Shown here in pieces: positions 15,738-23,790 of a stretch of DNA of 52,559 nucleotides. Where the stretch lies: the IMG/VR virus record IMGVR_UViG_3300032516_000038, positions 1-52,559 of that record; one strand, written 5' to 3'. The notes under the pieces were generated by a model. The model had not been told where the DNA came from and ran no database searches. It saw only the letters and a program-made list of their open reading frames with translations. Each line of letters opens with the position of its first letter. Within the stretch, counting starts at the first letter, position 1. A program made the translations under genes and the position numbers. The stretch is from a virus.

Positions 15738-15751
15738 TTATCTCGGGGCCG

Positions 15752-15779
15752 GGGGCTAGGGCCTAAAAACTCTAGCCCC
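15752..15779 (+). terminator. Hairpin after the major capsid gene
   Basis: GGGGCTAG / CTAGCCCC (15752-15759 with 15772-15779) with a 12-base loop. The downstream sequence (TCCCTCTC) is only weakly T-rich, so it may be a leaky terminator or an mRNA 3'-end stabiliser that keeps capsid message high. Confidence 0.55.
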
Positions 15780-15806
15780 TCCCTCTCAGGAAGGATGTGA
15801 TAACAA

Positions 15807-16679
15807 GTGGGTACTGATGCTCTATTCTCCAGGACTCAGAAGATCGTCAGTCAACATGGTCTGTGGGTAGGAGAACAAGACCATGAAGTAATGATTGTGG
15901 GACCTGACGGTGAACTCTACATCACCAACATAACATCTCTTCCTGTCCGGGTTGCGCCAGAGTCCGGTGTTAACTACCGTGGCTGGCACATAGACGGGCA
16001 AGATCTGTTCTTCATTGGTGGTGCTGGGACCAAGGGTCGGTTTATAGACATCGAGGCTGAGAGACCAGAAGGAGCTGATACTTCTGGTGACTGCTACGAT
16101 GATCTACTGAAACTAGCAGCCATAAACTCCTCGGAGTCAGTAGGGTATATTCTAAGGGCCCTCAACGGGAAGGTTACTAACTATGGTCTGCTAGGCATGA
16201 TTGAACACAACCTAGGTGTAAACAACAAGGGTGGTTCTACCGCTGCAACCGTCCGAGTTCTAACTCTTACAGCAGAGAACTATGGAACGGTCACTGATGA
16301 GTTCAGTGGACTAGACCTTGTTCTCAAAAACGAAGGCGCGGTAGCAACCCTCGAGTTCGGTATGCGGCTCCGTAACCTGAACGCCTCGCTAGGAACTTTC
16401 ATAACTTCAGGTTATGTGGTCGGAGATTCTGGAGCCAACATCGGCTGGGGTTACCCGTTCGACTGTAATGGTGCCACGGTTCAGAAGGCTGACTTCCGTG
16501 GCTCAACCGGCAACAGCTTCAAGTGGGCTGCTGCTGCGCCTAGTGGTACCGTCGCGGCACTACAGGGTGATATAGTTTACAATACTGGAGGAGCTTCTGG
16601 AGGATCCCCAGGCTGGCAGTGCACCACGGCTGGGACTCCCGGAACATGGAGGGCGTTGGCAGTCAATGCCTCGTCTTAG
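15807..16679 (+). CDS. Structural protein, beta-rich
   Basis: 290 residues with a GTG start behind AAGGATGTGATAACAA. It is Gly/Ala/Asn/Thr-rich with no charged helices, and its last third (GDIVYNTGGASGGSPGWQCT) resembles a tail-spike or head-fibre tip module carrying a Trp-Gln-Cys motif. It is probably a capsid fibre or decoration protein, given its place right after the capsid gene. Confidence 0.65.
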   Translation: MGTDALFSRTQKIVSQHGLWVGEQDHEVMIVGPDGELYITNITSLPVRVAPESGVNYRGWHIDGQDLFFIGGAGTKGRFIDIEAERPEGADTSGDCYDDLLKLAAINSSESVGYILRALNGKVTNYGLLGMIEHNLGVNNKGGSTAATVRVLTLTAENYGTVTDEFSGLDLVLKNEGAVATLEFGMRLRNLNASLGTFITSGYVVGDSGANIGWGYPFDCNGATVQKADFRGSTGNSFKWAAAAPSGTVAALQGDIVYNTGGASGGSPGWQCTTAGTPGTWRALAVNASS

Positions 16680-16845
16680 CAAGGAGATGATTCAAGCACG
16701 AATTGCGGCCCTCTCTCAAGAGCATCAAGTCGTCCTATCCCGCCTCAATTTCGTGACGGGGGCCATCCAGGAGAGTAATCGGTGGCTGATAGAGCTAGAG
16801 AAGAAGGAACCTAAGAAAGAGCCTGAAGAGACACCTAGCAGTTAA
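16666..16845 (+). CDS. Small hypothetical coiled-coil protein
   Basis: 59 residues from ATG at 16666, overlapping the end of the previous gene by 14 bases. A second in-frame ATG at 16687 abuts AAGGAG and is less likely. The chain (SKEMIQARIAALSQEHQVVL) is a continuous helix ending in a Glu/Lys/Pro-rich tail. It is followed by a hairpin at 16852-16886. Its function is unknown. Confidence 0.55.
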   Translation: MPRLSKEMIQARIAALSQEHQVVLSRLNFVTGAIQESNRWLIELEKKEPKKEPEETPSS

Positions 16846-16851
16846 CCAGGG

Positions 16852-16886
16852 GGAGAGAGGTTGGGATGACGACCTGGCCTCTCTCC
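16852..16886 (+). terminator. Hairpin between head and neck/tail genes
   Basis: GGAGAGAGG / CCTCTCTCC (16852-16860 with 16878-16886), extended by an inner AGGT/ACCT pairing and followed by TTTAGG. The T-run is short, so partial termination or mRNA processing is likely. Confidence 0.5.
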
Positions 16887-16905
16887 TTTAGGAAGGAGTG
16901 ACACT

Positions 16906-17241
16906 ATGATAGAGAGTATTCTCCAAGACAGAGAAGTTGTCAACTCTATACTCACAGTATCTACAAGTGGAGCTGCCGCGGTATTTGATATACACGCACT
17001 CGCAGACCACGTCGTGGTAATCCACTCAATCTCCTGCGGAGAAGTAGATGTAGGCACAGTTGCACAGACTCTAATCCAGATAGGAGAGGATACAGGTTTG
17101 GTTTCTGCGGGTAGGTTCAATAGTGGAGACAATCTTGGTGGAGTCTCTTTCCCTGTGAACACCAGGGTTCTTTTCACTACCACTCTTATATCTGGCAAGT
17201 TGGTTTGGCTCTGGGTGAGGTATTCTCTAAGGAGGGTTTAA
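16906..17241 (+). CDS. Hypothetical structural protein
   Basis: 111 residues; the ATG follows AAGGAGTGACACT. It is beta-rich and hydrophobic with few charges (SGAAAVFDIHALADHVVVIH, VNTRVLFTTTLISGKLVWLW), compatible with a small head or tail structural protein. It is spaced one base from the next gene. No family is recognised. Confidence 0.6.
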   Translation: MIESILQDREVVNSILTVSTSGAAAVFDIHALADHVVVIHSISCGEVDVGTVAQTLIQIGEDTGLVSAGRFNSGDNLGGVSFPVNTRVLFTTTLISGKLVWLWVRYSLRRV

Positions 17242-17242
17242 T

Positions 17243-17443
17243 GTGAGTTTCAATCTCACAGGTAAGGTAAGTGTGACAGTTGAAGCTGTAAAGATTCTCA
17301 GAGATGGCACCCGGATAGACTTAGGTGTGATCTCTCGTAGCGAACAAGACCTCGGAAAAGAGGTGATTAGAATTGGTAGCCGCGATGGTACCGAACGCCG
17401 GGCTCACCGTAATCGCCGGAAGGATAAAGGGGACAGGGCTTGA
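17243..17443 (+). CDS. Small hypothetical protein overlapping the next gene
   Basis: 66 residues with a GTG start one base after the stop of the previous gene (TAAGGAGGGTTTAAT leader). The first 45 residues (LTGKVSVTVEAVKILRDGTR) are a normal-looking beta segment. The last 20 are Arg/Lys-rich (ERRAHRNRRKDKGDRA) and come from the 71-base overlap with the next gene. That basic tail may be a by-product of the overlap. Confidence 0.55.
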   Translation: MSFNLTGKVSVTVEAVKILRDGTRIDLGVISRSEQDLGKEVIRIGSRDGTERRAHRNRRKDKGDRA

Positions 17444-17750
17444 GCCACACCATATCGGCTGGGGTATAGGCACTACAGATCCTGCAGTTGGAAATAGCGG
17501 TCTAGAAAACGCTGCTGCTGAGGATCGTACTGAAGGTACTAGTTCTGTGGTGACTGTGACCACAGCCAGTGATACCTACCAGGTCACGGGTACTGTCACT
17601 ATAGTCACAGTTGGGAAGACCATTACAGAAGTTTGCTTGTTCAACGCGGCAACTGCTGGAGAGATATTGATAAGAGCTACTCATACACCCCAAGAATTAG
17701 GTGTGGGTGAGGGTATTGCATACACTATTAAAGTAACTGCTTTTAGGTAG
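17373..17750 (+). CDS. Phage tail protein of the NAGL...GWGIGTT type
   Basis: 125 residues from TTG at 17373 with AGAGGTGATTAGAA before it; ATG at 17385 is an alternative. The pattern NAGLTVIAGRIKGTG ... HIGWGIGTTDPAVGN ... ITEVCLFNAATAGEIL ... is a recurrent small phage protein family of tail/fibre-adjacent beta proteins. It precedes the fibre gene directly. It overlaps the upstream gene by 71 bases. Confidence 0.65.
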   Translation: MVAAMVPNAGLTVIAGRIKGTGLEPHHIGWGIGTTDPAVGNSGLENAAAEDRTEGTSSVVTVTTASDTYQVTGTVTIVTVGKTITEVCLFNAATAGEILIRATHTPQELGVGEGIAYTIKVTAFR

Positions 17751-17754
17751 GCCC

Positions 17755-18975
17755 TTGGACCTTAACCTGCTTTCATATCGCCTGGCGAGGCGTACAGGTC
17801 TACCTTTTTGGCATGTGTCAGAGAAGGAAGCCTTGCATGCTCTTGGACCTAAAGCTGATAGGGCCCATGTCCACCTGGCGTCTGGCAAGTGGCAGCGCGT
17901 CCGCCACGTCTCGCGCGTCCGTCGGGGTGACAGGTGGGTGGACTCTTGGACGCAGGAGTGCGTCGCGCCACCGCCACTTCAGTTCGGCAGGGGGTTCGTT
18001 TTCGCGCCGCTCATGGCGGCGTCGAACTTGGACCCCGTGACGGCGGGGACCAACGACAACGACGTCCGTGCTTACGGTGCCAACTACACCACGGTACGCA
18101 ACGCGACTTCGGGAACCCTCAGTTCTATAAGTCTATCGTATTGGAGTGTCGGACAGTTCTGGAACGGGGTGACCTATGGCATCTACCGAGCGATGACCCC
18201 GTTTGACGCCACGGGTCTGCCCGATATCTGCGACATCGTGACGGCCCACATCCACCTAAACTGCACCGGACCTGTTAACTATTTCGGCGACACGGTCCAC
18301 CAGGTCTCCTATGACGGCAGCAACCCGATGGGCACCGCCGATTACAACAACTTCGGCGCGGTCTCGCGGGGCAGCGTGTCCATGGTGCCGACTGGGGCCT
18401 ACGTCCTTACGTTAACCGACTTCCAGGACATCTCGAGGACAGCCATCAGCTGTCTTGGATTCAAGGCAGGCAAGGACATAAGCGCGACCCCGCCGACCAG
18501 CACTGAGTACCTCATGATTACCTCCGCCAACGGCACGGACCCGGCGCTCAGGCCGGTGCTGGACATCTCTTATTCCACTACTGTTGAGATTACCATCTCA
18601 ACAACCTTTAAGGCTGGTACTACAATTTCTAGACTCACAAATCTTAATATCTCAACAACCTTCAAAACTAGTTCTACAGCCTCAGCTGGATATTTAAGGT
18701 TGATTTCTATAACTATCGAAGCAGTTGTGAAGTTCTCCAGTAGGATAAGTCGTTTAATTTTCCTCATTAGGGCTGCTGAGGTAAGATTTAGAACTTCTAT
18801 TGTTTCAGTTAAAGGTTTATGGATAAAGACAACTGACACAGAAAGCTCAATCGGGGAAGACACAGAACCAGTTTCAGGTTCTTGGACTAAAAAGGCAGAT
18901 GGAACTTCTGTTTGGGGCAAGAAGACAGATGGAACTTCTGCCTGGACTAAGAAAGAGGAAGGTGGTCCCTTCTAA
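17755..18975 (+). CDS. Mosaic tail fibre or receptor-binding protein
   Basis: 406 residues from TTG at 17755. Three parts are visible. Residues 1-37 form an N-terminal adaptor in normal base composition. Residues about 38-270 (17865-18565) are encoded by conspicuously GC-rich DNA and form a beta-sandwich-like domain. Residues about 270-406 are AT-rich again, with Thr/Ile/Ser-rich repeats and a tail of repeated KK-DGTS-W units. A sharp composition change inside one frame is a sign of a swapped receptor-binding module. The start lacks a strong ribosome binding site. Confidence 0.65.
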   Translation: MDLNLLSYRLARRTGLPFWHVSEKEALHALGPKADRAHVHLASGKWQRVRHVSRVRRGDRWVDSWTQECVAPPPLQFGRGFVFAPLMAASNLDPVTAGTNDNDVRAYGANYTTVRNATSGTLSSISLSYWSVGQFWNGVTYGIYRAMTPFDATGLPDICDIVTAHIHLNCTGPVNYFGDTVHQVSYDGSNPMGTADYNNFGAVSRGSVSMVPTGAYVLTLTDFQDISRTAISCLGFKAGKDISATPPTSTEYLMITSANGTDPALRPVLDISYSTTVEITISTTFKAGTTISRLTNLNISTTFKTSSTASAGYLRLISITIEAVVKFSSRISRLIFLIRAAEVRFRTSIVSVKGLWIKTTDTESSIGEDTEPVSGSWTKKADGTSVWGKKTDGTSAWTKKEEGGPF

Positions 18976-19592
18976 TGGCTTCCTTAACTACTGAGGAAAT
19001 GAGACAGGCCGTGCTAGATCTGACGAGTGAAGTACTCACTCCTACTATTATGGACTCCTGGTTTGTCATGGGACTTCGTAGGATGACACCTTACATACGC
19101 AAAGAAGCTTGGTGGTATCATACAATAACCGCAGACGAGATTACTGCTGTCACCAAAAGATTCCTGCTACCCCCAGACTTCTACAAGCCTGTGGAAGTTA
19201 GTCTCATAAGGAGCACGTTTACTAGGTTTCTTCAGCCCAGAATACTTAATGATGAGTCTACTAATGGATACAGACTCTGGCGTAAAGAAATCCTTATCAA
19301 TAATACTCTCCTTCTGGCCGACCAGATAGACCTTTACTACTACGGACTCCCAACTATCGCCGATATACCAGAAGGTTTCGAGTGGGGCCTAGTTTCCTTT
19401 GCTGCTGCTAAATCCCAGCAGCGTGGTGAGGAACTTGACGAGAAGAGTGATTTCTACCGGGACTTCCTAGAAGTCCTTGCTGAACTTGACAAGTTCACAC
19501 TAGATATTAGCACAGGAGGAGATAATACTCCTGTGGCCATGACCCTAGTCAAATCTGATGTTGTAGATCCTGACGAGGAGACTGAAGTATGA
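18975..19592 (+). CDS. Head-tail connector / adaptor-like protein
   Basis: 205 residues; the ATG overlaps the previous stop (TAATG). It begins with an N-terminal helical part (TTEEMRQAVLDLTSEVLTPT) and has a conserved-looking LLPPDFYKPVEVSLIR segment, an LWRKEILINN strand and DQIDLYYYGLP, a pattern found in podoviral tail-completion/adaptor proteins that bind beneath the portal. Its placement before the stabilisation-like gene agrees. The assignment rests on pattern only. Confidence 0.6.
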   Translation: MASLTTEEMRQAVLDLTSEVLTPTIMDSWFVMGLRRMTPYIRKEAWWYHTITADEITAVTKRFLLPPDFYKPVEVSLIRSTFTRFLQPRILNDESTNGYRLWRKEILINNTLLLADQIDLYYYGLPTIADIPEGFEWGLVSFAAAKSQQRGEELDEKSDFYRDFLEVLAELDKFTLDISTGGDNTPVAMTLVKSDVVDPDEETEV

Positions 19593-20980
19593 GTAAGGAT
19601 GACCTCACCAAAGATTTTGTGCTGGGCCTGGGTGTGGATACTTTCTCCCCAGCCAACACTGTTAAGAAGAATAGTAGTATCCTCAATCTCTGTGGGAGTA
19701 AGTTTCCCTGGAGTGAAACTCGTCCTGGAACAAGTTTACATAGTACCCTTCCCGGTTCTGGCACAGTTCATGGACTCTTTGTCTTTGGACACCCAAAGTC
19801 TGCGGTAACCCCAGTTTTGGTGGCTGGACGTGGTGGGATCACCTATGTTCATGCTGGCGACTCTTGGGCTGCTGTCTCTGGAGGGGGAAGCAAAAGCACT
19901 AGTGCGTATTGGGATGCAGTTAACTTTGGTAGTAGCCTAATCATTACTAATGGGTTCAATGTCCCATTCGACGTTCATGTGGATGCTACCTATCACTCTG
20001 TTCCATACAGCACAGCTCCCGTTGGTCCCTTCATTGTCGCGGATACCAACCGTATATTCATAGCTGCAGCTTTTCTTCTATCTTGGTGTATGATTAACAT
20101 TCCTACAGATTGGGCTTCTACTGGAGTAGATGGGGCTGGTTCTCAAACTTTGGCCCAGGACACAGATAAACCCATGATGGCTCTCTCTGACTATGGTGGG
20201 ATTATGGTTCATCGTGAAGATAGTATAGCTGAGATGATAGGGCTTCCTAACTCATCAAACGTCGCAATCCTAGAAGTACCCACATCTTTTGGCTGCATCG
20301 CCCAGCACTCCCTAGTTAGACATAGAGAGAAACAATACTTTTGGGGAAGAGAAGGTATAGCAGAAGTTCAAGTAGGACTTACTCCTTCTATTATCTCCCA
20401 GCCTGTGCAGTATTGGGTGGACCTAGTTAATCAAGATGCCACAGATAGGATCTGCGGTCATTTAGTCAACGACCGAGAACTGTGGATGGCTATTCCCACA
20501 GGAGTCTCAACGGTACCTGATACTATTTTGGTCTACGATACTCTTCTAGGAGAGTGGTATGTTTACGAGGGTATATGGCATCCTATATCCTTTATCCACT
20601 TTAACCACAAGGACTACATGTTGAGTAGTGACGGTAAGGTGTATGAGCTTAATTCTGGGGTTACTGATGATGGTACCGCAATAGCCTGGGAACTAGTCAC
20701 AGCAGCCCTTGAAAACCAGGGTGAGATGAAATTCAAGAGGGTCATCTTAGGCCCCGATGCTGGGCATTTTAACTTCCAGTATTCGCCCTCTGTGGATGAA
20801 GATGACTGGAGTACTGCTGTAGCTGTTACGGATGATAGTCATAGATTAAAGATCTCATTGCCACCTACTTCTGCTGATCTTGGGTATGGTGATTATTTTA
20901 GAATGAAGTTGTCAGGGACTGGAGTTGTAAGTATCCGAGGGGCTACTCTTAGATACCGAGTGAGGTCTATCAATGGCTGA
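19589..20980 (+). CDS. Tail protein, packaged-DNA stabilisation-like
   Basis: 463 residues with ATG at 19589 overlapping the previous stop; GAGGAGACTGAAGT precedes it. Repeating strand motifs (VHGLFVFGHPKSAVTPVLVA, TSAYWDAVNFGSSLIITNGF, PVGPFIVADTNRIFIAA) look like propeller blades. This agrees with the P22 gp10-type stabilisation protein, which plugs the portal and links to the tail needle. A database comparison was not possible. Confidence 0.6.
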   Translation: MSKDDLTKDFVLGLGVDTFSPANTVKKNSSILNLCGSKFPWSETRPGTSLHSTLPGSGTVHGLFVFGHPKSAVTPVLVAGRGGITYVHAGDSWAAVSGGGSKSTSAYWDAVNFGSSLIITNGFNVPFDVHVDATYHSVPYSTAPVGPFIVADTNRIFIAAAFLLSWCMINIPTDWASTGVDGAGSQTLAQDTDKPMMALSDYGGIMVHREDSIAEMIGLPNSSNVAILEVPTSFGCIAQHSLVRHREKQYFWGREGIAEVQVGLTPSIISQPVQYWVDLVNQDATDRICGHLVNDRELWMAIPTGVSTVPDTILVYDTLLGEWYVYEGIWHPISFIHFNHKDYMLSSDGKVYELNSGVTDDGTAIAWELVTAALENQGEMKFKRVILGPDAGHFNFQYSPSVDEDDWSTAVAVTDDSHRLKISLPPTSADLGYGDYFRMKLSGTGVVSIRGATLRYRVRSING

Positions 20981-21956
20981 GTTCAAGGGTGTAACACTAC
21001 CAACAAAGGCTTCAACAGAAGATATTGTTAAAGCTTTTGGTGAGCTTCAATCACAATTGCGACGGACTTTTACTGGATTGAATGAGCAGAATGTGACTGA
21101 TCTCAAGACTAATAAAGGAGTAAAGCTTTTTGACCGTAGCATAGGAGGACTCCAGGCATGGCAGGATAGTCGGGTAGAAAACCTCGACAGCTCTGAAAGA
21201 CTAAAGCTTCAAATCTATCTTCCTGGAGGCACGAATAAGTTTAGATTAGACTCTATACTAGAGGCCAAACTTAGGATCCAGTTAGAATACTTCAGAGCTT
21301 GGTCTACATCATCGGCGGTAGGAGGTGCTTCGGCCCCAACTTCTGGCGCGTCCTCAGCGGCTGATACAGCAGCGGTCGCCGCCGGAACATCGGGGGCCGG
21401 AGGCACCGGGGCAACTGGCTCAGGTACTGCTAACTTGGGTGCAAACGGTACTGGGGCAACTGGCTCAGGTACTGCTCATGCTCACGCGACCAGCACTACA
21501 AGTGTGAATACCGGCGCCGCTGAACCTGCTGCTCATGTTCATACTTACGATAAAGTGGCAACACCAACCGGGAGTGAAGAGGCCCATACTCATACTGGGC
21601 CATCGCACGCGCATACCGACTCGGGTCACGCTCACACCGGACCTTCGCACGATCACAGTGTCCCGGGTCATGTTCATGGGATGCCTCATACTCACACAGT
21701 AGATATTGCTGACCACGAGCATGGAATAGTCTATGGGATCTATATCTCCGGCTACAAAGCTGCTGGAGTCAGAGTCTATATCAATACTGTGGATAGAACT
21801 GTGGCTCTGGGAGGACCTTTTGATACAAACCAGGATGGTCTTGATATTGCTCCATACCTAGCAGAAGGTTGGAATACAATTGAAATGAGTAGCAGTCAAC
21901 TTGGGAGAATAGATGCTGCTGTGTGGGTCGTACCGTTTCTTAGGATGGAGGAGTAA
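20973..21956 (+). CDS. Tail fibre with Gly/Ala stalk and His-rich metal-binding region
   Basis: 327 residues. Residues 1-115 form an N-terminal assembly region. Residues about 116-170 are Gly/Ala/Ser/Thr-rich and include a 24-base exact repeat (21408-21431 and 21453-21476) with a 15-residue period. Residues about 185-250 hold at least eight His-x-His units (HVH, HTH, HAH, HDH, HEH), as in T4 short fibre and lambda side-fibre tips where His residues bind metal. A beta-rich C-terminal domain follows. It may fold as a metal-bound trimer. Confidence 0.75.
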   Translation: MAEFKGVTLPTKASTEDIVKAFGELQSQLRRTFTGLNEQNVTDLKTNKGVKLFDRSIGGLQAWQDSRVENLDSSERLKLQIYLPGGTNKFRLDSILEAKLRIQLEYFRAWSTSSAVGGASAPTSGASSAADTAAVAAGTSGAGGTGATGSGTANLGANGTGATGSGTAHAHATSTTSVNTGAAEPAAHVHTYDKVATPTGSEEAHTHTGPSHAHTDSGHAHTGPSHDHSVPGHVHGMPHTHTVDIADHEHGIVYGIYISGYKAAGVRVYINTVDRTVALGGPFDTNQDGLDIAPYLAEGWNTIEMSSSQLGRIDAAVWVVPFLRMEE

Positions 21957-21958
21957 GA

Positions 21959-22189
21959 GTGAAAAGAACAGTTCACTGGGATAAAATACACAAGAGGGTT
22001 GTTATCACTGAAGAGCGTGAAATTCCTGAAGATATTGACGCACTACGACGGGAGAGAGCTCAGATAGAACACGAGCTACTCCATGTAGAGGCTCAACAAA
22101 GGGATAATGCGGAGAGACAACACGCGCTTGCAGAACATAAAGGTGTTCTAGACAAAATTATCTCTACCCTAGAGGATGGAGGTAAATAA
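21959..22189 (+). CDS. Small coiled-coil protein
   Basis: 76 residues with a GTG start behind GGAGGAGTAAGA. Apart from the first 20 residues it is a single long charged helix (DIDALRRERAQIEHELLHVE AQQRD... pattern) likely to form a coiled coil. It lies between the fibre and the internal-protein genes and may be a chaperone or internal virion component. Confidence 0.6.
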   Translation: MKRTVHWDKIHKRVVITEEREIPEDIDALRRERAQIEHELLHVEAQQRDNAERQHALAEHKGVLDKIISTLEDGGK

Positions 22190-22191
22190 CC

Positions 22192-23778
22192 ATGTCCACT
22201 CCTGCTGTCTATCTAGGAGAATATGACCAGGAATATATAAAAGGTTATGTTGGTGATCTTTATCGGCGTCTGGGTGTGGCCTCCACAGTAGACGAGAAGA
22301 ACCGTATAATGGCAGAGATTAATAAGGTAGGTTCTGCTCAACCTTGGATCACAGAATGGAGTAACTCTATCGCGGGTGGTTTGTATAGTAGCAAGGGTGG
22401 AGTATCCCCAGGTACCGTAACTAACACGGGTACAGGTACTGGTGTTCTTGGTACCGGTTCTATTATACCTGGTGCCGGTGGAGCTGGTGTCGGTGGTGCA
22501 GGAGGTATGATGGGGTTCGGGAGTCCAGAGGCTTATGCTGCTGAGATCAAGAGGAAACAGGCTGCTGGTATCGCCTTTACTAACCCTACTGAAGCTCAAT
22601 CATTTATGTCTGCTAATCCTGGTCTGTTTGGTGGAGCTGCTGGAGGAGGAACTCCCGGAGGGGGAGCTCCTTCTCCCCCAATACTCCAGGGTACAGATCC
22701 TCTTAGTCAGGCTATCAATAAACTCCTTAGTCAATATCAAAGTGCTGTAGGTACTCCTTTTACCTATGACCCTCAAAGTGATCCTGCCTATCAGGCTGCC
22801 AGTAAACAAGCCGGGTATAATGCTAACCTGGCCACAGAGAATGCGGCAGCGGAACTGGCAGCTCGAGGGATCCTTCCTCAACCTGGTGGGGTCAGCACTA
22901 TGACTGGAGATAGAATGGCCAGTATCCAACAGGATTATTTCACCAATGCTTTAAGTTCTTTGATCCCCGGCTTAGAGTCAAATGCTTTCAACAAGAGACA
23001 GGCAGGCATCGGTGATCTCTCTTCGTTAATCAATACTCTTATGGGGCAACAAGCTACTCAAACTGGTCAAGCTAATACAGCATTCGACCAGGCCATGAGG
23101 GTTTGGGAGATGTCGGGTAAAGCTCCGGGTGGGATCCCTGGAGTCACACCAGGAACTTCCATGTTCACAACAGGTGCAGGTACCGAAGGAGCCTCAAACT
23201 TTAGAGACCTAATGCAGCTTTGGGAGGCCTTGGGTACTGCTCCAGCTGGAATTCCTGGTGTTGCGGAGGGTACTGCTTGGGGTGCCGGGTATAACCAACC
23301 TGTGGATCCTGCGCAACAGGCTACAATCACGAAACTTGCTGCTGATTATAAATTAGACTTGGTGAGTGCTGGAGAGTTGAATACTATCCTCAGTCAAACA
23401 ACCGCTGACGTTGCTAGAGCAACCTGGGTTGCGATGAAGAGTGATCCGACTTACAGGCCAAGTCAGGCTCTTATTAGCGCGGTAGAGAGAGCCATCAAGG
23501 ACAAGTGGCCTCAACAGGCTGCTGGAGATTATCCTGGAAGCGCATTCGCAACTGTTCCACCTAACCTTCTAGTTCAATTCTCCACTTGGAATAAGCAGAA
23601 GAGATTGGACGAGATCGTACGGATCTTACGTCTGCCGATTACTGCTACTATGACCGCGACACAAAAAGGAATGTATATCAAGAGTCGTCTTGGTGCGACT
23701 CCAGAAGAGGTCCAACAGGCTCTAAATATCATCGCTGGTACCACACGCCCGGTCTATCCTGGAACAGGTCCTAGGTAG
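22192..23778 (+). CDS. Internal/ejection-type virion protein
   Basis: 528 residues. It is rich in Gly, Ala, Gln and Thr. After a disordered Gly-rich stretch (about residues 60-170), a segment with FTYDPQSDPAYQAASKQAGY and NAAAELAARGILPQPGGVST resembles a conserved part of podoviral injection proteins. A repeated GIPGV...GT unit occurs twice (around 23130 and 23250). The order, fibre then two large internal proteins before lysis genes, fits ejection proteins. Confidence 0.65.
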   Translation: MSTPAVYLGEYDQEYIKGYVGDLYRRLGVASTVDEKNRIMAEINKVGSAQPWITEWSNSIAGGLYSSKGGVSPGTVTNTGTGTGVLGTGSIIPGAGGAGVGGAGGMMGFGSPEAYAAEIKRKQAAGIAFTNPTEAQSFMSANPGLFGGAAGGGTPGGGAPSPPILQGTDPLSQAINKLLSQYQSAVGTPFTYDPQSDPAYQAASKQAGYNANLATENAAAELAARGILPQPGGVSTMTGDRMASIQQDYFTNALSSLIPGLESNAFNKRQAGIGDLSSLINTLMGQQATQTGQANTAFDQAMRVWEMSGKAPGGIPGVTPGTSMFTTGAGTEGASNFRDLMQLWEALGTAPAGIPGVAEGTAWGAGYNQPVDPAQQATITKLAADYKLDLVSAGELNTILSQTTADVARATWVAMKSDPTYRPSQALISAVERAIKDKWPQQAAGDYPGSAFATVPPNLLVQFSTWNKQKRLDEIVRILRLPITATMTATQKGMYIKSRLGATPEEVQQALNIIAGTTRPVYPGTGPR

Positions 23779-23790
23779 GAGGTAGCCTAG

